A stretch of 64,000 nucleotides of DNA from Corallococcus soli (GTDB lineage Bacteria > Myxococcota > Myxococcia > Myxococcales > Myxococcaceae), in contig NZ_JAAIYO010000017.1 of the NCBI RefSeq assembly GCF_014930455.1, positions 1 to 64,000 on the forward strand. Direction: 5' to 3'. Positions 7,948 through 16,859 of this stretch are shown one piece after another. Position 1 is the stretch's first letter; the number at the start of each line of letters is the position of its first letter. The notes below the pieces were generated by a model. It did no database searches. It was not told the DNA's origin and was given only the letters and a program-made list of their open reading frames with translations. The position numbers and the translations under genes are program-made.

Positions 7948-8367
7948 TCACCCGCCTCCTCCCCGGCGACGGCACTTGTCGCGCGGCCATTCACCCTGCT
8001 GCCCTTCGCAGCTCCGGAAGCAGTCGTAGCAGGACCCCGTCCAGTGGTCTTCCTTGCACTGTACGTAGGTTTCGATGCAGTCCTGCTTCCACTCCGGTAG
8101 GTCGTTCCGGGCCAGCTCCGCCGCCACCTTGGCGGCGAAGAGGATTTCCTCCACCTCCCGCTTCGTGGCACCACAACGCTCCGGAGCCAGCGGGTGTGTT
8201 TTCACGCAGCAGCTCACCGTGGAGTCCGTGGGCGTGCACTGCGCCTGCGCCAGGAGCACCGGTGCGCTGCCGGCTTGGGCGTGCGCTGTTCCGCTACGGC
8301 CCACGGTCGCCAGGACGAGCCCGAGGACCACCGGCATGCCCCATGAAGGGGTGTTCCATCTGTTCAT
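7948..8367 (-). CDS. Secreted Cys-rich protein paired with DUSAM (copy 2)
   Basis: A 139-residue paralog of the protein at 4458-4874. The signal peptide ends in AHA. The mature part keeps STVSCCVKTHP, ERCG, WKQDCIETYVQC and GSCYDCFRSCEGQ, and ends in a Gly-rich tail instead of Lys. All cysteines of copy 1 are kept while the surface between them (residues about 70-100) has diverged. This is the pattern expected of a disulfide-bonded scaffold under diversifying pressure. Confidence 0.7.
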   Translation of the reverse strand: MNRWNTPSWGMPVVLGLVLATVGRSGTAHAQAGSAPVLLAQAQCTPTDSTVSCCVKTHPLAPERCGATKREVEEILFAAKVAAELARNDLPEWKQDCIETYVQCKEDHWTGSCYDCFRSCEGQQGEWPRDKCRRRGGGG

Positions 8368-8413
8368 GCATGGCGGTCTATATGGCTTTGAGCGCCCGGC
8401 GAACCCCCGCGCC

Positions 8414-9835
8414 CTACAGCTCCGTCGAACGCTCCGCTTCGTCGGCGGTCCTGGCCGCGCCTGGCCTTCCCGCTGGCGACAGTAGGAGCCGGCCGAGGAT
8501 GAGACCCAGGACGGCCGCGATGCCGCTCGCCGCCAGGACGCCCAGCTTCGCCGCCGCCAGGTGCGCCGGATCCGTGAACGCGAGCTGCGCGATGAACAGC
8601 GACATGGTGAACCCGATGCCCGCGACGACGCCGAGCACGAGCAGGTCCTTCGGGCTCATCCCCTTGGGCAGCGTCCCCAATCGCAGACGCAGGGCCAGGC
8701 CGCACGCAAGCAGGACGCCCAGGGGCTTGCCCACGACGAGGCCCACGGCCACCGCCGTGGCGACGCGCCAGGAGTCACCGTCGAACGACCCACCGGAGAT
8801 GGACACGCCCGCGTTGGCCAGGGCGAACAGCGGCATGATGCCGAACGCGACGAAGGGATGCAGGGAGTGAATCAGGCTCTCCGAGGGAGACAGCGCCTCG
8901 CGACGCGCCACGTTGACCCGCTGCAGGGAGCCGGCGAGCTCGTGGGATGACAGCGTGTCTGGCTTTGTCCTGGAAAGTTCCTCCAGCGTGTTCCGGGTGT
9001 TCGTGACGAATCCATCCGGCCCCAGCCAGGCCCGCACCGGCGTGATGAGCCCTACGATGACGCCTGCGATGGTCGGGTGGATGCCCGCGGAGTAGACGCC
9101 GGCCCAGGTGACGAACGCTGGAACGACATAGGCCAGCTTGGACCGGACCCCCAGACGCTGCATCAGGAAGATGCCGCCCAGCCCGAGCAGCGCGACACCC
9201 AGCCCGGAGAGCGCCACCCCTGACGAATAGAAGAGGGCGATGACGATGATGGCGCCCAGGTCGTCGATGACGGCGAGCGCGAGCAGCAGCACCCGCAGCG
9301 CCGCGGGGACGCGATTGCCCAGCAGCGTGAGGATGCCGACCGCGAAGGCGATGTCCGTGGCCATGGGCACGCCCCAGCCAGAGCGCGTCTCCGGGGCGCC
9401 AGCGAACAGGAGATAGAGCCCGGCTGGCGCGACCATTCCGCCTAGCGCGGCCACCGCGGGCAGCGCGGCGCGACGCCACTCGGACAGTTCGCCCTGGTAC
9501 ACCTCGCGGCGGATCTCCATCCCCACGACGAAGAAGAAGATCGCCATCAGGCCATCGTTGATGACCCACTCAAGGCTGCGCTCGAAGGTGAAGTCCCCCA
9601 ACTTCACGCCGACCGGCGTGTGCCAGAACTGGAGGTAGCCGGCCGCCCAGGGCGAGTTGGCCCAGAGGAGCGCGACCGCCGCCGCGACCATCAGCAGGAT
9701 GCCGCTCGCAGCCTGGATGTGGAGGAAGCGCTCCAGCGGGCGCCCCGCCCACCGCGCGAACCGCAGGAGGGGTCCCCAGGCCTCGGGAGGGGATGACTCA
9801 AGGGGGCCCTGCCCCGGTGAGGAGGAGGTCGACAT
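8414..9835 (-). CDS. nhaA: Na+/H+ antiporter NhaA
   Basis: A 473-residue inner-membrane protein with about 12 hydrophobic spans. Family signatures are WANSPWAAGY, INDGLMAIFFFVVGMEIRRE, ATDIAFAVGIL, the ion-binding Asp pair in LAVIDDLGAIIVIALF, and GIGFTMSLFIA. NhaA exchanges two protons for one sodium ion and protects against salt and alkali. The N-terminal tail of about 40 residues is longer than in E. coli. The start at 9835 was chosen because AGGGA lies before it; 9856 is possible. No neighbour appears to be linked to it. Confidence 0.95.
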   Translation of the reverse strand: MSTSSSPGQGPLESSPPEAWGPLLRFARWAGRPLERFLHIQAASGILLMVAAAVALLWANSPWAAGYLQFWHTPVGVKLGDFTFERSLEWVINDGLMAIFFFVVGMEIRREVYQGELSEWRRAALPAVAALGGMVAPAGLYLLFAGAPETRSGWGVPMATDIAFAVGILTLLGNRVPAALRVLLLALAVIDDLGAIIVIALFYSSGVALSGLGVALLGLGGIFLMQRLGVRSKLAYVVPAFVTWAGVYSAGIHPTIAGVIVGLITPVRAWLGPDGFVTNTRNTLEELSRTKPDTLSSHELAGSLQRVNVARREALSPSESLIHSLHPFVAFGIMPLFALANAGVSISGGSFDGDSWRVATAVAVGLVVGKPLGVLLACGLALRLRLGTLPKGMSPKDLLVLGVVAGIGFTMSLFIAQLAFTDPAHLAAAKLGVLAASGIAAVLGLILGRLLLSPAGRPGAARTADEAERSTEL

Positions 9836-10029
9836 GCACTGTCCCTGCCGGCTCACTTGCCAGCGGGGATGGCGGCCCGACCATCCTCGAACCTGCGGCG
9901 TTCATCGCCGCACCCTTGCTCAGGCGCGCACCTTTCCATGGAACGCCGCACGCGTCGAGACATCCCGACGTGGCCTGCCGGGCGATGAGCGCCCATCCAG
10001 GCAGGCTCCCCCTCTTCCTGCCCGTTCGC

Positions 10030-10755
10030 TCACGGCGCCTGCAACACCTGTCGCAGGAACACCTGCCAGTCCTCGACAAGCTGTGGCGCTGCATCGTGGC
10101 CGACGCCCGGGTAGGTCCGCACGTCGATGGGGACGCCCACGGCCTTCAGGTCCGCGACGCGCGCGAGCGTCTGCTGCACGGGGATGATGGCGTCTTCCTC
10201 CCCCTGGAGCACCAGCACCCGGTGCGCCGGGGGAAGCGATCTCGCGGGCTCTCCCAACAGGCGCGTGCCCATGGGGACCGCCACCTCCACCAGCTCCGGG
10301 TGGCGCAGGGCGAGCATCCACGCGAGGTCACCGCCGTAGGAGAAGCCCGTCACGGCGACGCGGCGGATTTCAGGGTGGGCGCGGCGGACCTCTCGAATGA
10401 GGTCCGCGAGCTGGGCGGCCACGCGCTCCACGTCCGCTGTCTTCCCAGCCCCGTCCTTCTTCTCGTGGTCCTCCGGGAACCAGGTGAAGCCCTCCCGGCG
10501 GGGCCTCGAACCCCGGGGCAGCACCACCCGCACGGCGATGTCCAGGGCCTTGACCGACGCATCCCAGGATTCGGGCGTGGACCCGGACGAATGCAGGGCG
10601 ACGAGCAACGCCTCCGGCTTCTCCGCGCCCAGCGCGTAGGTCTCGTAGGAGAGGGGCGGGGCGGTGTTCACGGCTCCAGGTCCAGGCAGGGTGGTTGCGC
10701 AGGAGGCTTCCAACAGGGTCAGGAGGATGAGCGCGGTGGTGACGAGAGGCTTCAT
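10030..10755 (-). CDS. Alpha/beta-hydrolase lipoprotein (esterase-like)
   Basis: A 241-residue protein. The N-terminus is a lipoprotein signal with the modified Cys at residue 19 (LLEASC). The fold is an alpha/beta hydrolase of the phospholipase/carboxylesterase type: nucleophile elbow GFSYGG with Ser139, acid in QGEEDAIIP, and His in GVGHD. It is probably an envelope-bound esterase or thioesterase; the substrate is unknown. It stands alone between nhaA and the divergent GFA gene. Confidence 0.8.
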   Translation of the reverse strand: MKPLVTTALILLTLLEASCATTLPGPGAVNTAPPLSYETYALGAEKPEALLVALHSSGSTPESWDASVKALDIAVRVVLPRGSRPRREGFTWFPEDHEKKDGAGKTADVERVAAQLADLIREVRRAHPEIRRVAVTGFSYGGDLAWMLALRHPELVEVAVPMGTRLLGEPARSLPPAHRVLVLQGEEDAIIPVQQTLARVADLKAVGVPIDVRTYPGVGHDAAPQLVEDWQVFLRQVLQAP

Positions 10756-10853
10756 GGGTCCTCGAGGGAGAAGGTGGAGACCATTGAACGGAGGGCTGAC
10801 GCTGGCGTCGGCCCTGCTTGCGATTCGACGACGCGCGGCGCGATAACCGCGGC

Positions 10854-11369
10854 ATGACGAACCCTTCCGCGGAAGCAGACTGGCGCGGGGCGACTGGCGG
10901 GTGCCAGTGTGGCGCCGTGCGCTACCGGCTCGACGCGAAGCCTCACGTCACCGTCTGCCATTGTCGCATGTGTCAGAAGGCGGTCGGCGGGCCCTTCGCC
11001 GTGCTCGCGGCGGTGGCCGGTTCCGCGGTGACCTGGACCCGTGGCACGCCGTCTCGCTTTCGCAGCTCCGACAGTGGCGAGCGCTGGTTCTGCTCCGCCT
11101 GCGGCACTCCGCTCGCCTTCGCGGACCTCGAAGATGGCGGTCTTGAGCTGACGGTGGGGAGCCTGGATGCGCCCGCCCATGCGGCGCCCGTCGAGGCGAC
11201 CGGCATGGAGGCTCGGCTCTCCTGGGTCGCTCAGGTGCCCGCCCTCCCGGGCCGGAGCACCGAGGCCACCGTGGCCTCCGCCGGCCGACGCCCACCGACG
11301 TCGTATCAGCACCCGGATCACGACACGTCGGAGGGCTGGTCGGCCGGAGCCTCGTCCGCGAAGGGCTGA
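10854..11369 (+). CDS. GFA (CENP-V) family zinc protein
   Basis: A 171-residue cytoplasmic protein. Cysteines lie in the family pattern: GGCQCGAVRY, then VCHCRMCQK, then WFCSACGTPL, which bind two zinc ions. The family is named after glutathione-dependent formaldehyde-activating enzyme, though most members have no proven activity. The start at ATG 10854 removes 12 non-conserved codons. About 45 C-terminal residues past the core are low complexity. Confidence 0.85.
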   Translation: MTNPSAEADWRGATGGCQCGAVRYRLDAKPHVTVCHCRMCQKAVGGPFAVLAAVAGSAVTWTRGTPSRFRSSDSGERWFCSACGTPLAFADLEDGGLELTVGSLDAPAHAAPVEATGMEARLSWVAQVPALPGRSTEATVASAGRRPPTSYQHPDHDTSEGWSAGASSAKG

Positions 11370-11479
11370 GCCGCGGCCACAGGGCGTCCTTCGCATGCCG
11401 GCCCTGGAGTGGCTGTCACCGGTGTCTGCCTTCAAAGGCAGCCAGCCGGGAAGCTCCTTCCAGGCGCCAGGGGCCCCCC

Positions 11480-12094
11480 TCAACCCCTGGGGCCTCGCGA
11501 CGCGGGCCGCAGCGCCGCCACCGCCAGCGCCGCCACGGTGTCCGCGTAGGCCTTCGTGAGGGGCGCGGTGCGCAGCAGCCAGCGGTGGAAGAGGGGACCC
11601 ACGAGCAGCTCCACGGCGACGTCCAGGTCCACGCCCTTCGCGACCTGTCCGGCCCGCTGGCCTGCGCGCAGGCGCTCTTGAATCGCCGTCAGGTGGGGCC
11701 GCAGCACGGCCTCCACGAACTGCTGGGCCAGCACGGGGTCCGCCTGGGACTCGGCGGTGAGCGCGCGCGAGGGCAGCTCGAAGCGCGGATCCGTGAGCTC
11801 CTGCACCGTGGCCCGCAGCACCCCCTTCAGGTCCGCCTCCAGGTCTCCGGTGTCCGGCAGCGCCGCCGGCTCGCTTCCGCCGCTGAGCGCCACGAAGGCG
11901 TCCAGCACCACCGCCCCCTTGGATGGCCACCAACGGTAGATGGTCTGCTTGCCGACCCCGGCCCGCGCCGCGATGGCCTCGATGGTCAGCCGCGCGTACC
12001 CCACCTCGCCCACCAGCTCCACGGCGGCGGTGAGGATGGCCTGGCGTGAGCGCTCACTGCGGCGCGACGGCCCCGGTGTCTTCGTCTCTCCCAT
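11480..12094 (-). CDS. TetR-family repressor
   Basis: A 204-residue protein with an N-terminal TetR DNA-binding domain (SRQAILTAAVELVGEVGYARLTI region, then ARAGVGKQTIYRWWPSKGA) and a helical ligand domain. It diverges from the glycosyltransferase gene at 12214. The space between holds two palindromes built on the same GACG..CGTC core, so it very likely represses itself and the glycosyltransferase until a ligand, perhaps the antibiotic the transferase modifies, binds. Confidence 0.9.
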   Translation of the reverse strand: MGETKTPGPSRRSERSRQAILTAAVELVGEVGYARLTIEAIAARAGVGKQTIYRWWPSKGAVVLDAFVALSGGSEPAALPDTGDLEADLKGVLRATVQELTDPRFELPSRALTAESQADPVLAQQFVEAVLRPHLTAIQERLRAGQRAGQVAKGVDLDVAVELLVGPLFHRWLLRTAPLTKAYADTVAALAVAALRPASRGPRG

Positions 12095-12118
12095 CCGGCA
12101 CCACCCTAGCAGCCCACA

Positions 12119-12131
12119 AGACGGAACGTCT
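12119..12131. promoter_or_regulatory. TetR operator half of pair, site 1
   Basis: AGACG-GAA-CGTCT is a perfect inverted repeat with a 3-base centre. It lies just upstream of the repressor start and next to a TTGACA at 12136-12141 that may be the -35 of the rightward promoter. The core matches site 2 at 12170-12194. Confidence 0.65.
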
Positions 12132-12169
12132 CGTCTTGACAGCAACCTCCGGCGCGCGTAGGTCTTGGT

Positions 12170-12194
12170 GAAACGAGACGTTCCGTCTCGTTTC
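12170..12194. promoter_or_regulatory. TetR operator, site 2 (25-bp palindrome)
   Basis: GAAACGAGACG - TTC - CGTCTCGTTTC has perfect 11-bp arms around a 3-base centre. It sits 20 bases before the glycosyltransferase ATG, where a bound repressor would block transcription. It is the strongest operator-like palindrome that I see in the window. Confidence 0.8.
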
Positions 12195-12213
12195 GTCGCC
12201 CAGGAGCGTGCAC

Positions 12214-13419
12214 ATGTCCCGTCGTGCCCACATCGCCATGGTCAGCATCCCCGCCCACGGCCACGTGAACCCGAGCCTGGAGCTCATCCGGGAGCTGGTC
12301 TCCCGGGGCCACCGGGTGACGTACGCCAACGACGCGTCCTTCGCGGAGGTCGTCTCCAGCACGGGCGCGGAGCTGGTGCCCTACCGCTCCACCCTCCCGC
12401 GCCCCGGGGAGCCCTGGCCCGAGGACACGGCGGCGCAGCTGGACGTGTTCCTGGACGACGCCATCTCCATGCTTCCGCAGCTGCGCGCGGCCTACGAGCA
12501 CGACCGGCCGGACCTCTTCCTGTACGACATCGGCTGTTCGACGGCGCGCATCCTCGCGGAGAACTGGGGCCTGCCCTGCGTCCAGCTCTCGCCCGCCTCC
12601 GTGGCCTGGGAGGGCTACGAGCAGGACATGGCGCCGCTGATGGAGTGGCTGCGCACCGACCCCGGCGCCGTGGCGCACCACCGGCGCTACACCGAATGGC
12701 TCGCAAGCTGCGGCGTGGCCCAGCCCGACTCCCTGGGCTTCGTCGGCCGGCCCCCGCGCGGCCTGGTGCTCATCCCGCGCGCATTGCAGCCCCACGAGGA
12801 CCGGGTGGACCGCCAGCGCTTCACCTTCGTGGGGCCCTGCTTCGGGGACCGCTCCGGCCAGGGCTCATGGCAGCGTCCCCCGGGCGCGCAAAAGGTGGTG
12901 CTGGTGTCGCTCGGCTCGGCCTTCACCCAGCAGCCGGCGTTCTACCGGGCCTGTCTTGCCGCCTTCGGTGGGCTCCCCGGCTGGCACGTCGTGCTCCAGA
13001 TTGGCAAGAACCTGCGGCCAGACGAACTGGGAGCGATTCCGGCCAACGTGGAGGTGCACCCCTGGGTGCCGCAGCTGGCGGTGCTGGAGCAGGCGGATGC
13101 CTTCGTCACCCACGCGGGCATGGGCGGCTCCCAGGAGGGCCTGGCCTGCGGCGTGCCGATGATCGCCGTGCCCCAGGCCTCGGATCAGTTCGCCAACGCC
13201 GACCAGCTCGTCGCGCTCGGCGTGGCCCGACGCCTGGACACCGAGCAGGCCACGCCGGAGGCCCTGCGCTCGGCGCTGCTCCAGCTCACGGAGGATCCCC
13301 AGGTCGCCACCCGGCTCGCGGCCCTCCGGAAGCAATCGCGCGAGGAGGGGAGCGCCGCTCGCGCCGCCGACGTGCTGGAGGCCGAGTTCCTTTCAGAGAC
13401 ACGCGCCGCCGCGCGCTGA
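12214..13419 (+). CDS. MGT-type glycosyltransferase (antibiotic-modifying family)
   Basis: A 401-residue GT-B fold enzyme of family GT1. The N-terminal acceptor domain begins with MVSIPAHGHVNPSLELI. The C-terminal nucleotide-sugar domain carries HPWVPQLAVLEQADAFVTHA, GGSQEGLACGVPMI and QASDQFANA, the donor-binding signature shared with OleD and other macrolide glycosyltransferases, which inactivate drugs with UDP-glucose. AGGAG at 12202-12206 sets the start. The divergent TetR gene and the double operator suggest inducible resistance to, or tailoring of, a small molecule. Confidence 0.85.
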   Translation: MSRRAHIAMVSIPAHGHVNPSLELIRELVSRGHRVTYANDASFAEVVSSTGAELVPYRSTLPRPGEPWPEDTAAQLDVFLDDAISMLPQLRAAYEHDRPDLFLYDIGCSTARILAENWGLPCVQLSPASVAWEGYEQDMAPLMEWLRTDPGAVAHHRRYTEWLASCGVAQPDSLGFVGRPPRGLVLIPRALQPHEDRVDRQRFTFVGPCFGDRSGQGSWQRPPGAQKVVLVSLGSAFTQQPAFYRACLAAFGGLPGWHVVLQIGKNLRPDELGAIPANVEVHPWVPQLAVLEQADAFVTHAGMGGSQEGLACGVPMIAVPQASDQFANADQLVALGVARRLDTEQATPEALRSALLQLTEDPQVATRLAALRKQSREEGSAARAADVLEAEFLSETRAAAR

Positions 13420-13603
13420 GCCGGCGCGTCGTGGACGGTGGACTGCCCTCGGGGGCCGGCGGACATCCCAGGATGGGAAGTTCGTCACCCCGCGCCATCG
13501 CCGTCCTTCCAGCCCCTCTCGCATTTTCCATGTCTGGGATGTGTCTGCCTTTGGCCCCGCGCATGCAATTGCGCCGCCCGGACATTCGTCCGGGAAGGTG
13601 AGC

Positions 13604-15601
13604 ATGGACTTGAAGGGCTGGAGGAGGGGACTGGGCTTGTTGCCCGCCCTGGGATTGATGGTGGCGTGTGGTGGCGGGGATGGACTGGAGGCGACGGAGG
13701 ACGCTCCCGCGTTACGGTCCACGAAGGCGGCGGCGGTGACGGAGCAATGCCAGCCCAGGACCGTCTACACGGAGGATCACCTCTCAGCGACCTACGACAC
13801 CTACGTTGAACAGGCCTCGCCGGACGCGAGCCATGGCACGTCGGTGATGCTGGTCTCGGATGGCTCTCCCCGGCAGGAGACCTATCTGGACTTCCGCTTC
13901 AGCGGCTTCGACGGCTTCATCCAGGCGCGGCTGCGGCTGTTCGCCTCGGATGGCTCCACCAACGGGCCCGCCCTCTACAAGACCCAATCCGGCTGGACGG
14001 ACACGCTGACGTGGAACACGCGTCCGGCGCCCGTGGGGACGGCGCTGGGCAACGTGGGGGAGGTCGCCTCGGGGAGCTGGGTGGAGTACGACGTGTCCTC
14101 CGTCGTCAAGGGCAGCGGCGCCCACGCCTTCGTCCTGGTTCCCGAGGGCGGCAACGGCATGGACTTCGTCTCCAACGAGGACCCCCGCCGGGAGCTGCGG
14201 CCGGTGCTCGTGCTGACCCATGCCCATACCGTCTGCACCTACCAGGGCAGCGGCGGTGGGCTCACCCAGGCGGTGCTCCGGGGCGGCGGGGGCGATGAGG
14301 TGGTGCAGGCCCTGGCCACGACCAGCAATGGCGGCCACGTCGTCGCGGGGGTCTATACGGGCGCGGGCTCCCTGGGCGGGGCCACGTTCCCCAGCCAGGG
14401 CGGGCTGATGCTCGGCCGGTTCCATCCGGATGGCACGCATGAGTGGTCTCGCGCGTTCCCGCAGGCCTCCGCGACGCTGACCGTCACCAGCGTGACGCTC
14501 ACACCGCTGGGCAACGTGCTGGTGGTGGGCGGCTACGCGGGGACACCGGACTTCGGTCAGGGGCCGCTGCCCACCAGCCCCTATTACGGCACCTTCATCG
14601 CCAAGTTCTCTCCCGTGGGGCAGCTCACCTGGGCGAAGGGCTTCACCGCCGGCCTCGTGACGGGGGATGGGTATGATCCCCTGCCCATCCGCGCCAACGC
14701 CGTGGCCACGGATGCCAATGGCAGCCTCATCTTCACCGGGTACTTCTTCGGCCGCGCCAACCTGGGCGGCGGGGAGCTGTACGCGGGCCCCGGAGGCGGC
14801 GCCTTCGATGACGCGGTGCCCGGCATGTTCATCGCGAAGTACTCCTGGGAGGGCGTGCACCTGTGGTCCAGGGCCTACGAGGGCGGCCTCTGGGGAGCCC
14901 AGGGGGAAGGGCTGGCCACGGACAGCGCGGGCAACGTGTTGCTCGCGGGGTATGCGAGCAGGAACGCCGACGGCAGCCCGGTGCTGGGCGCGACGCACCG
15001 GGAGAACCCCCTCGTCGCGAAGTTCTCCCCGGCGGGGACGCTGCTCTGGAGCCGGGCGCTGAACGGCGCCCAGGGCAGGATGGTGGGGGTGGCGGCCCTG
15101 CCCGGGGACGCGGTGGCCTTCGCCGGCAACTTCACCCGGCGCTTCACCTTCGCGGGGCAGACGCTGGAGAGCACCCAGGCGGATGAATGGGACGGCGGCA
15201 ACGCGGACGTGATGCTGGGCGCACTGGAGGCGTCAGGCACGGACCGCTGGGCGCGCAAGCACGGTGCCGACGCGGCCGAGTCCGTGTCCAAGGTGGCCGT
15301 GGACGCGCAAGGCCGCTTCAAGCTGGCGGGCATCTCCGGCGGTGCGGTGGACCTGGGCGGCGGCCTCATCGGTCCGACGCGCGGGAACGACCCCCAGTCG
15401 TTCGTGGCGAGCTACGGGCCGGATGGCGCCCATCAGTGGTCCCGGATCGTGGGCACGAACCACTCCGACCCCCTGGTCGCCGTCACCCCGGACGGCACCA
15501 CGCTCTTCGGGGGCACGCTCAGGGGCATCACGCACGTGGGGCCGACCCCGTTCGGCCCCTCGCGGGGCGCGGACCTGCTCCTGTTGAAGCTGGCGCCCTG
15601 A
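13604..15601 (+). CDS. Lipoprotein with DNRLRE domain and beta-propeller repeats
   Basis: A 665-residue protein. The lipoprotein signal has Cys22 (GLMVACGG). Residues about 50-200 are a DNRLRE/CBM96-like domain (YLDFRFSGFDGFIQARLRLF, WNTRPAP, YDVSSVVKG). The remainder is a chain of SBBP-like blades (KFSPVGQLTWAKGF, AKYSWEGVHLWSRA, KFSPAGTLLWSRAL, SYGPDGAHQWSRIV). It is probably outer-membrane or surface displayed; the ligand is unknown. GGAAGG before ATG 13604 supports this start over 13541. Confidence 0.8.
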   Translation: MDLKGWRRGLGLLPALGLMVACGGGDGLEATEDAPALRSTKAAAVTEQCQPRTVYTEDHLSATYDTYVEQASPDASHGTSVMLVSDGSPRQETYLDFRFSGFDGFIQARLRLFASDGSTNGPALYKTQSGWTDTLTWNTRPAPVGTALGNVGEVASGSWVEYDVSSVVKGSGAHAFVLVPEGGNGMDFVSNEDPRRELRPVLVLTHAHTVCTYQGSGGGLTQAVLRGGGGDEVVQALATTSNGGHVVAGVYTGAGSLGGATFPSQGGLMLGRFHPDGTHEWSRAFPQASATLTVTSVTLTPLGNVLVVGGYAGTPDFGQGPLPTSPYYGTFIAKFSPVGQLTWAKGFTAGLVTGDGYDPLPIRANAVATDANGSLIFTGYFFGRANLGGGELYAGPGGGAFDDAVPGMFIAKYSWEGVHLWSRAYEGGLWGAQGEGLATDSAGNVLLAGYASRNADGSPVLGATHRENPLVAKFSPAGTLLWSRALNGAQGRMVGVAALPGDAVAFAGNFTRRFTFAGQTLESTQADEWDGGNADVMLGALEASGTDRWARKHGADAAESVSKVAVDAQGRFKLAGISGGAVDLGGGLIGPTRGNDPQSFVASYGPDGAHQWSRIVGTNHSDPLVAVTPDGTTLFGGTLRGITHVGPTPFGPSRGADLLLLKLAP

Positions 15602-15614
15602 GCGTCCGGGGGAC

Positions 15615-15649
15615 CCCGTGAGGCCGGAGCCCCGCTCCAGCCTCACGGG
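15615..15649 (+). terminator. Hairpin after the propeller lipoprotein gene
   Basis: CCCGTGAGGC pairs with GCCTCACGGG, and inside it GGAG pairs with CTCC around a CCCCG loop. It starts 14 bases after the stop codon. There is no T-run, as is usual at this GC content. Confidence 0.6.
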
Positions 15650-15711
15650 CCGCCGCCAGCGGGCTCCGGGGGTTCCTCCCGCGTGGGCGCGGACTGCTAG
15701 GGTGGAGCGCC

Positions 15712-16293
15712 ATGAACGCAACAGCCGCTTCTAAGTCGGGTGGGTCCAGGGTCCTCTTCATGCTCGGCGTCACGGTGGTGGCGATGGGGGGCGGCATCTT
15801 CGCGGCGGTGAAGCTGCTGGGCCGTGACGCGGGCAAGACCGACGTCGGTGACCTGGAGGCGCTCGCGTCGGTGCAGGCCCAGCTGCGCACGGTCAATGCG
15901 TGTCGCATCGAATACAATCAGTGGAGCAGGTCCAGTCAACGGGAGGCGTACCGGCGCAACGTCTTCATCACGCACTGCGATGCGGTGGGCCGCACTTCCT
16001 GGAACGCGAAGGTGGTGCTCCCCGAAGAGTGGTCGCATGACGCGCTCGCGTTCAAGGCGGAGCGCTCGTCGCTGAAGGACGACTGGTCCATCCTGGTGCA
16101 CCCGGAGGCGGTGCCCTTCCCGGTCCTGGTCGCGGGGCTGAAGGAACTCGCGCCCATCCTCGTGCGGGATGCCCCCGCGGCCCTGGCGAAGAGCCAGGCC
16201 GAGGATGCGGCAGCCGCCGCGAGGTATGAGGAGCGCCAGCGCCAGCAGGAGGAGCAGCGGCGGCAGAACCAGGAAGGCTACCCCTCGCGGTGA
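15712..16293 (+). CDS. Membrane-anchored hypothetical protein with charged C-terminal helix
   Basis: A 193-residue protein of unknown function. One transmembrane segment lies at about residues 13-36 (VLFMLGVTVVAMGGGIFAAV). A soluble domain with two cysteines (ACRIEY, ITHCDA) follows. The end is a long Glu/Gln/Arg-rich helix (about 160-190) that could be a coiled coil. The small N-terminal tail would be cytoplasmic. No operon partner is visible. Confidence 0.7.
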   Translation: MNATAASKSGGSRVLFMLGVTVVAMGGGIFAAVKLLGRDAGKTDVGDLEALASVQAQLRTVNACRIEYNQWSRSSQREAYRRNVFITHCDAVGRTSWNAKVVLPEEWSHDALAFKAERSSLKDDWSILVHPEAVPFPVLVAGLKELAPILVRDAPAALAKSQAEDAAAAARYEERQRQQEEQRRQNQEGYPSR

Positions 16294-16433
16294 CGCGCCG
16301 GTCCCCGCTGGTGCCTGGGGAACGGGTCCGACCGTCGGACAGGTTGAGCAACCCACCCGGCCTCGCCCCTCCAGCGGAAGGGTCGAGGCCGAGGCTTTCT
16401 ACGCGGTCGTGGACGTCGTGCGGCGGCGCGGCA

Positions 16434-16667
16434 TCACGGACACTGCGAGATGCAGTACGCGCGGTACGACGAGCAGTAGAACGGGTCGCCGCCGCCGTAG
16501 TAGCACTGGTAGTACTTCGCATCGCAGGCGTCGGTGCAGGGGCCGGGCGTCGCCGTCGCGACGATGCGCTCCACCTCTTCCGGGCTCATCTCCTCCGGCG
16601 CCTCGACCCCGCCACAGCCGACCAGAAATCCAACCGCCATCAGCCCGGCAATGATTGTCGCTCGCAT
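16434..16667 (-). CDS. Small Cys-rich lipoprotein
   Basis: A 77-residue protein. The lipoprotein signal has Cys18 (GFLVGCGG), followed by an acidic linker and a C-terminal cluster of six cysteines with many Tyr (CTDACDAKYYQC, FYCSSY, YCISQC). The spacing suggests a small disulfide-bonded surface domain. It is likely an outer-membrane lipoprotein of unknown role. The frame continues far upstream as a long open frame opposite the vWA gene, but only this 3' part looks like protein. Confidence 0.75.
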   Translation of the reverse strand: MRATIIAGLMAVGFLVGCGGVEAPEEMSPEEVERIVATATPGPCTDACDAKYYQCYYGGGDPFYCSSYRAYCISQCP

Positions 16668-16859
16668 GGGGTGCTCCTGTTCTTGAAGGGTTGTGCTGCC
16701 TTGCCAGGATAGCGTTGTCATTGGCGGCGGGCCAAGGCCCTGTCCCGAGCACCCCAGGCGGTCCTCGCGGACCCGCCACCTCCAGGGGGCGTTCCATGTC
16801 AGACCCTCCACGTACTGTTCTTCTTGTCGCCGCCAAGAACGAACGAGGGGGAGCGCTCC

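Noticed and set aside
13500..13603. Possible riboswitch leader before the propeller lipoprotein
   Set aside because: A small GCGCATGCAATTGCGC hairpin is present, but no known riboswitch core could be matched.
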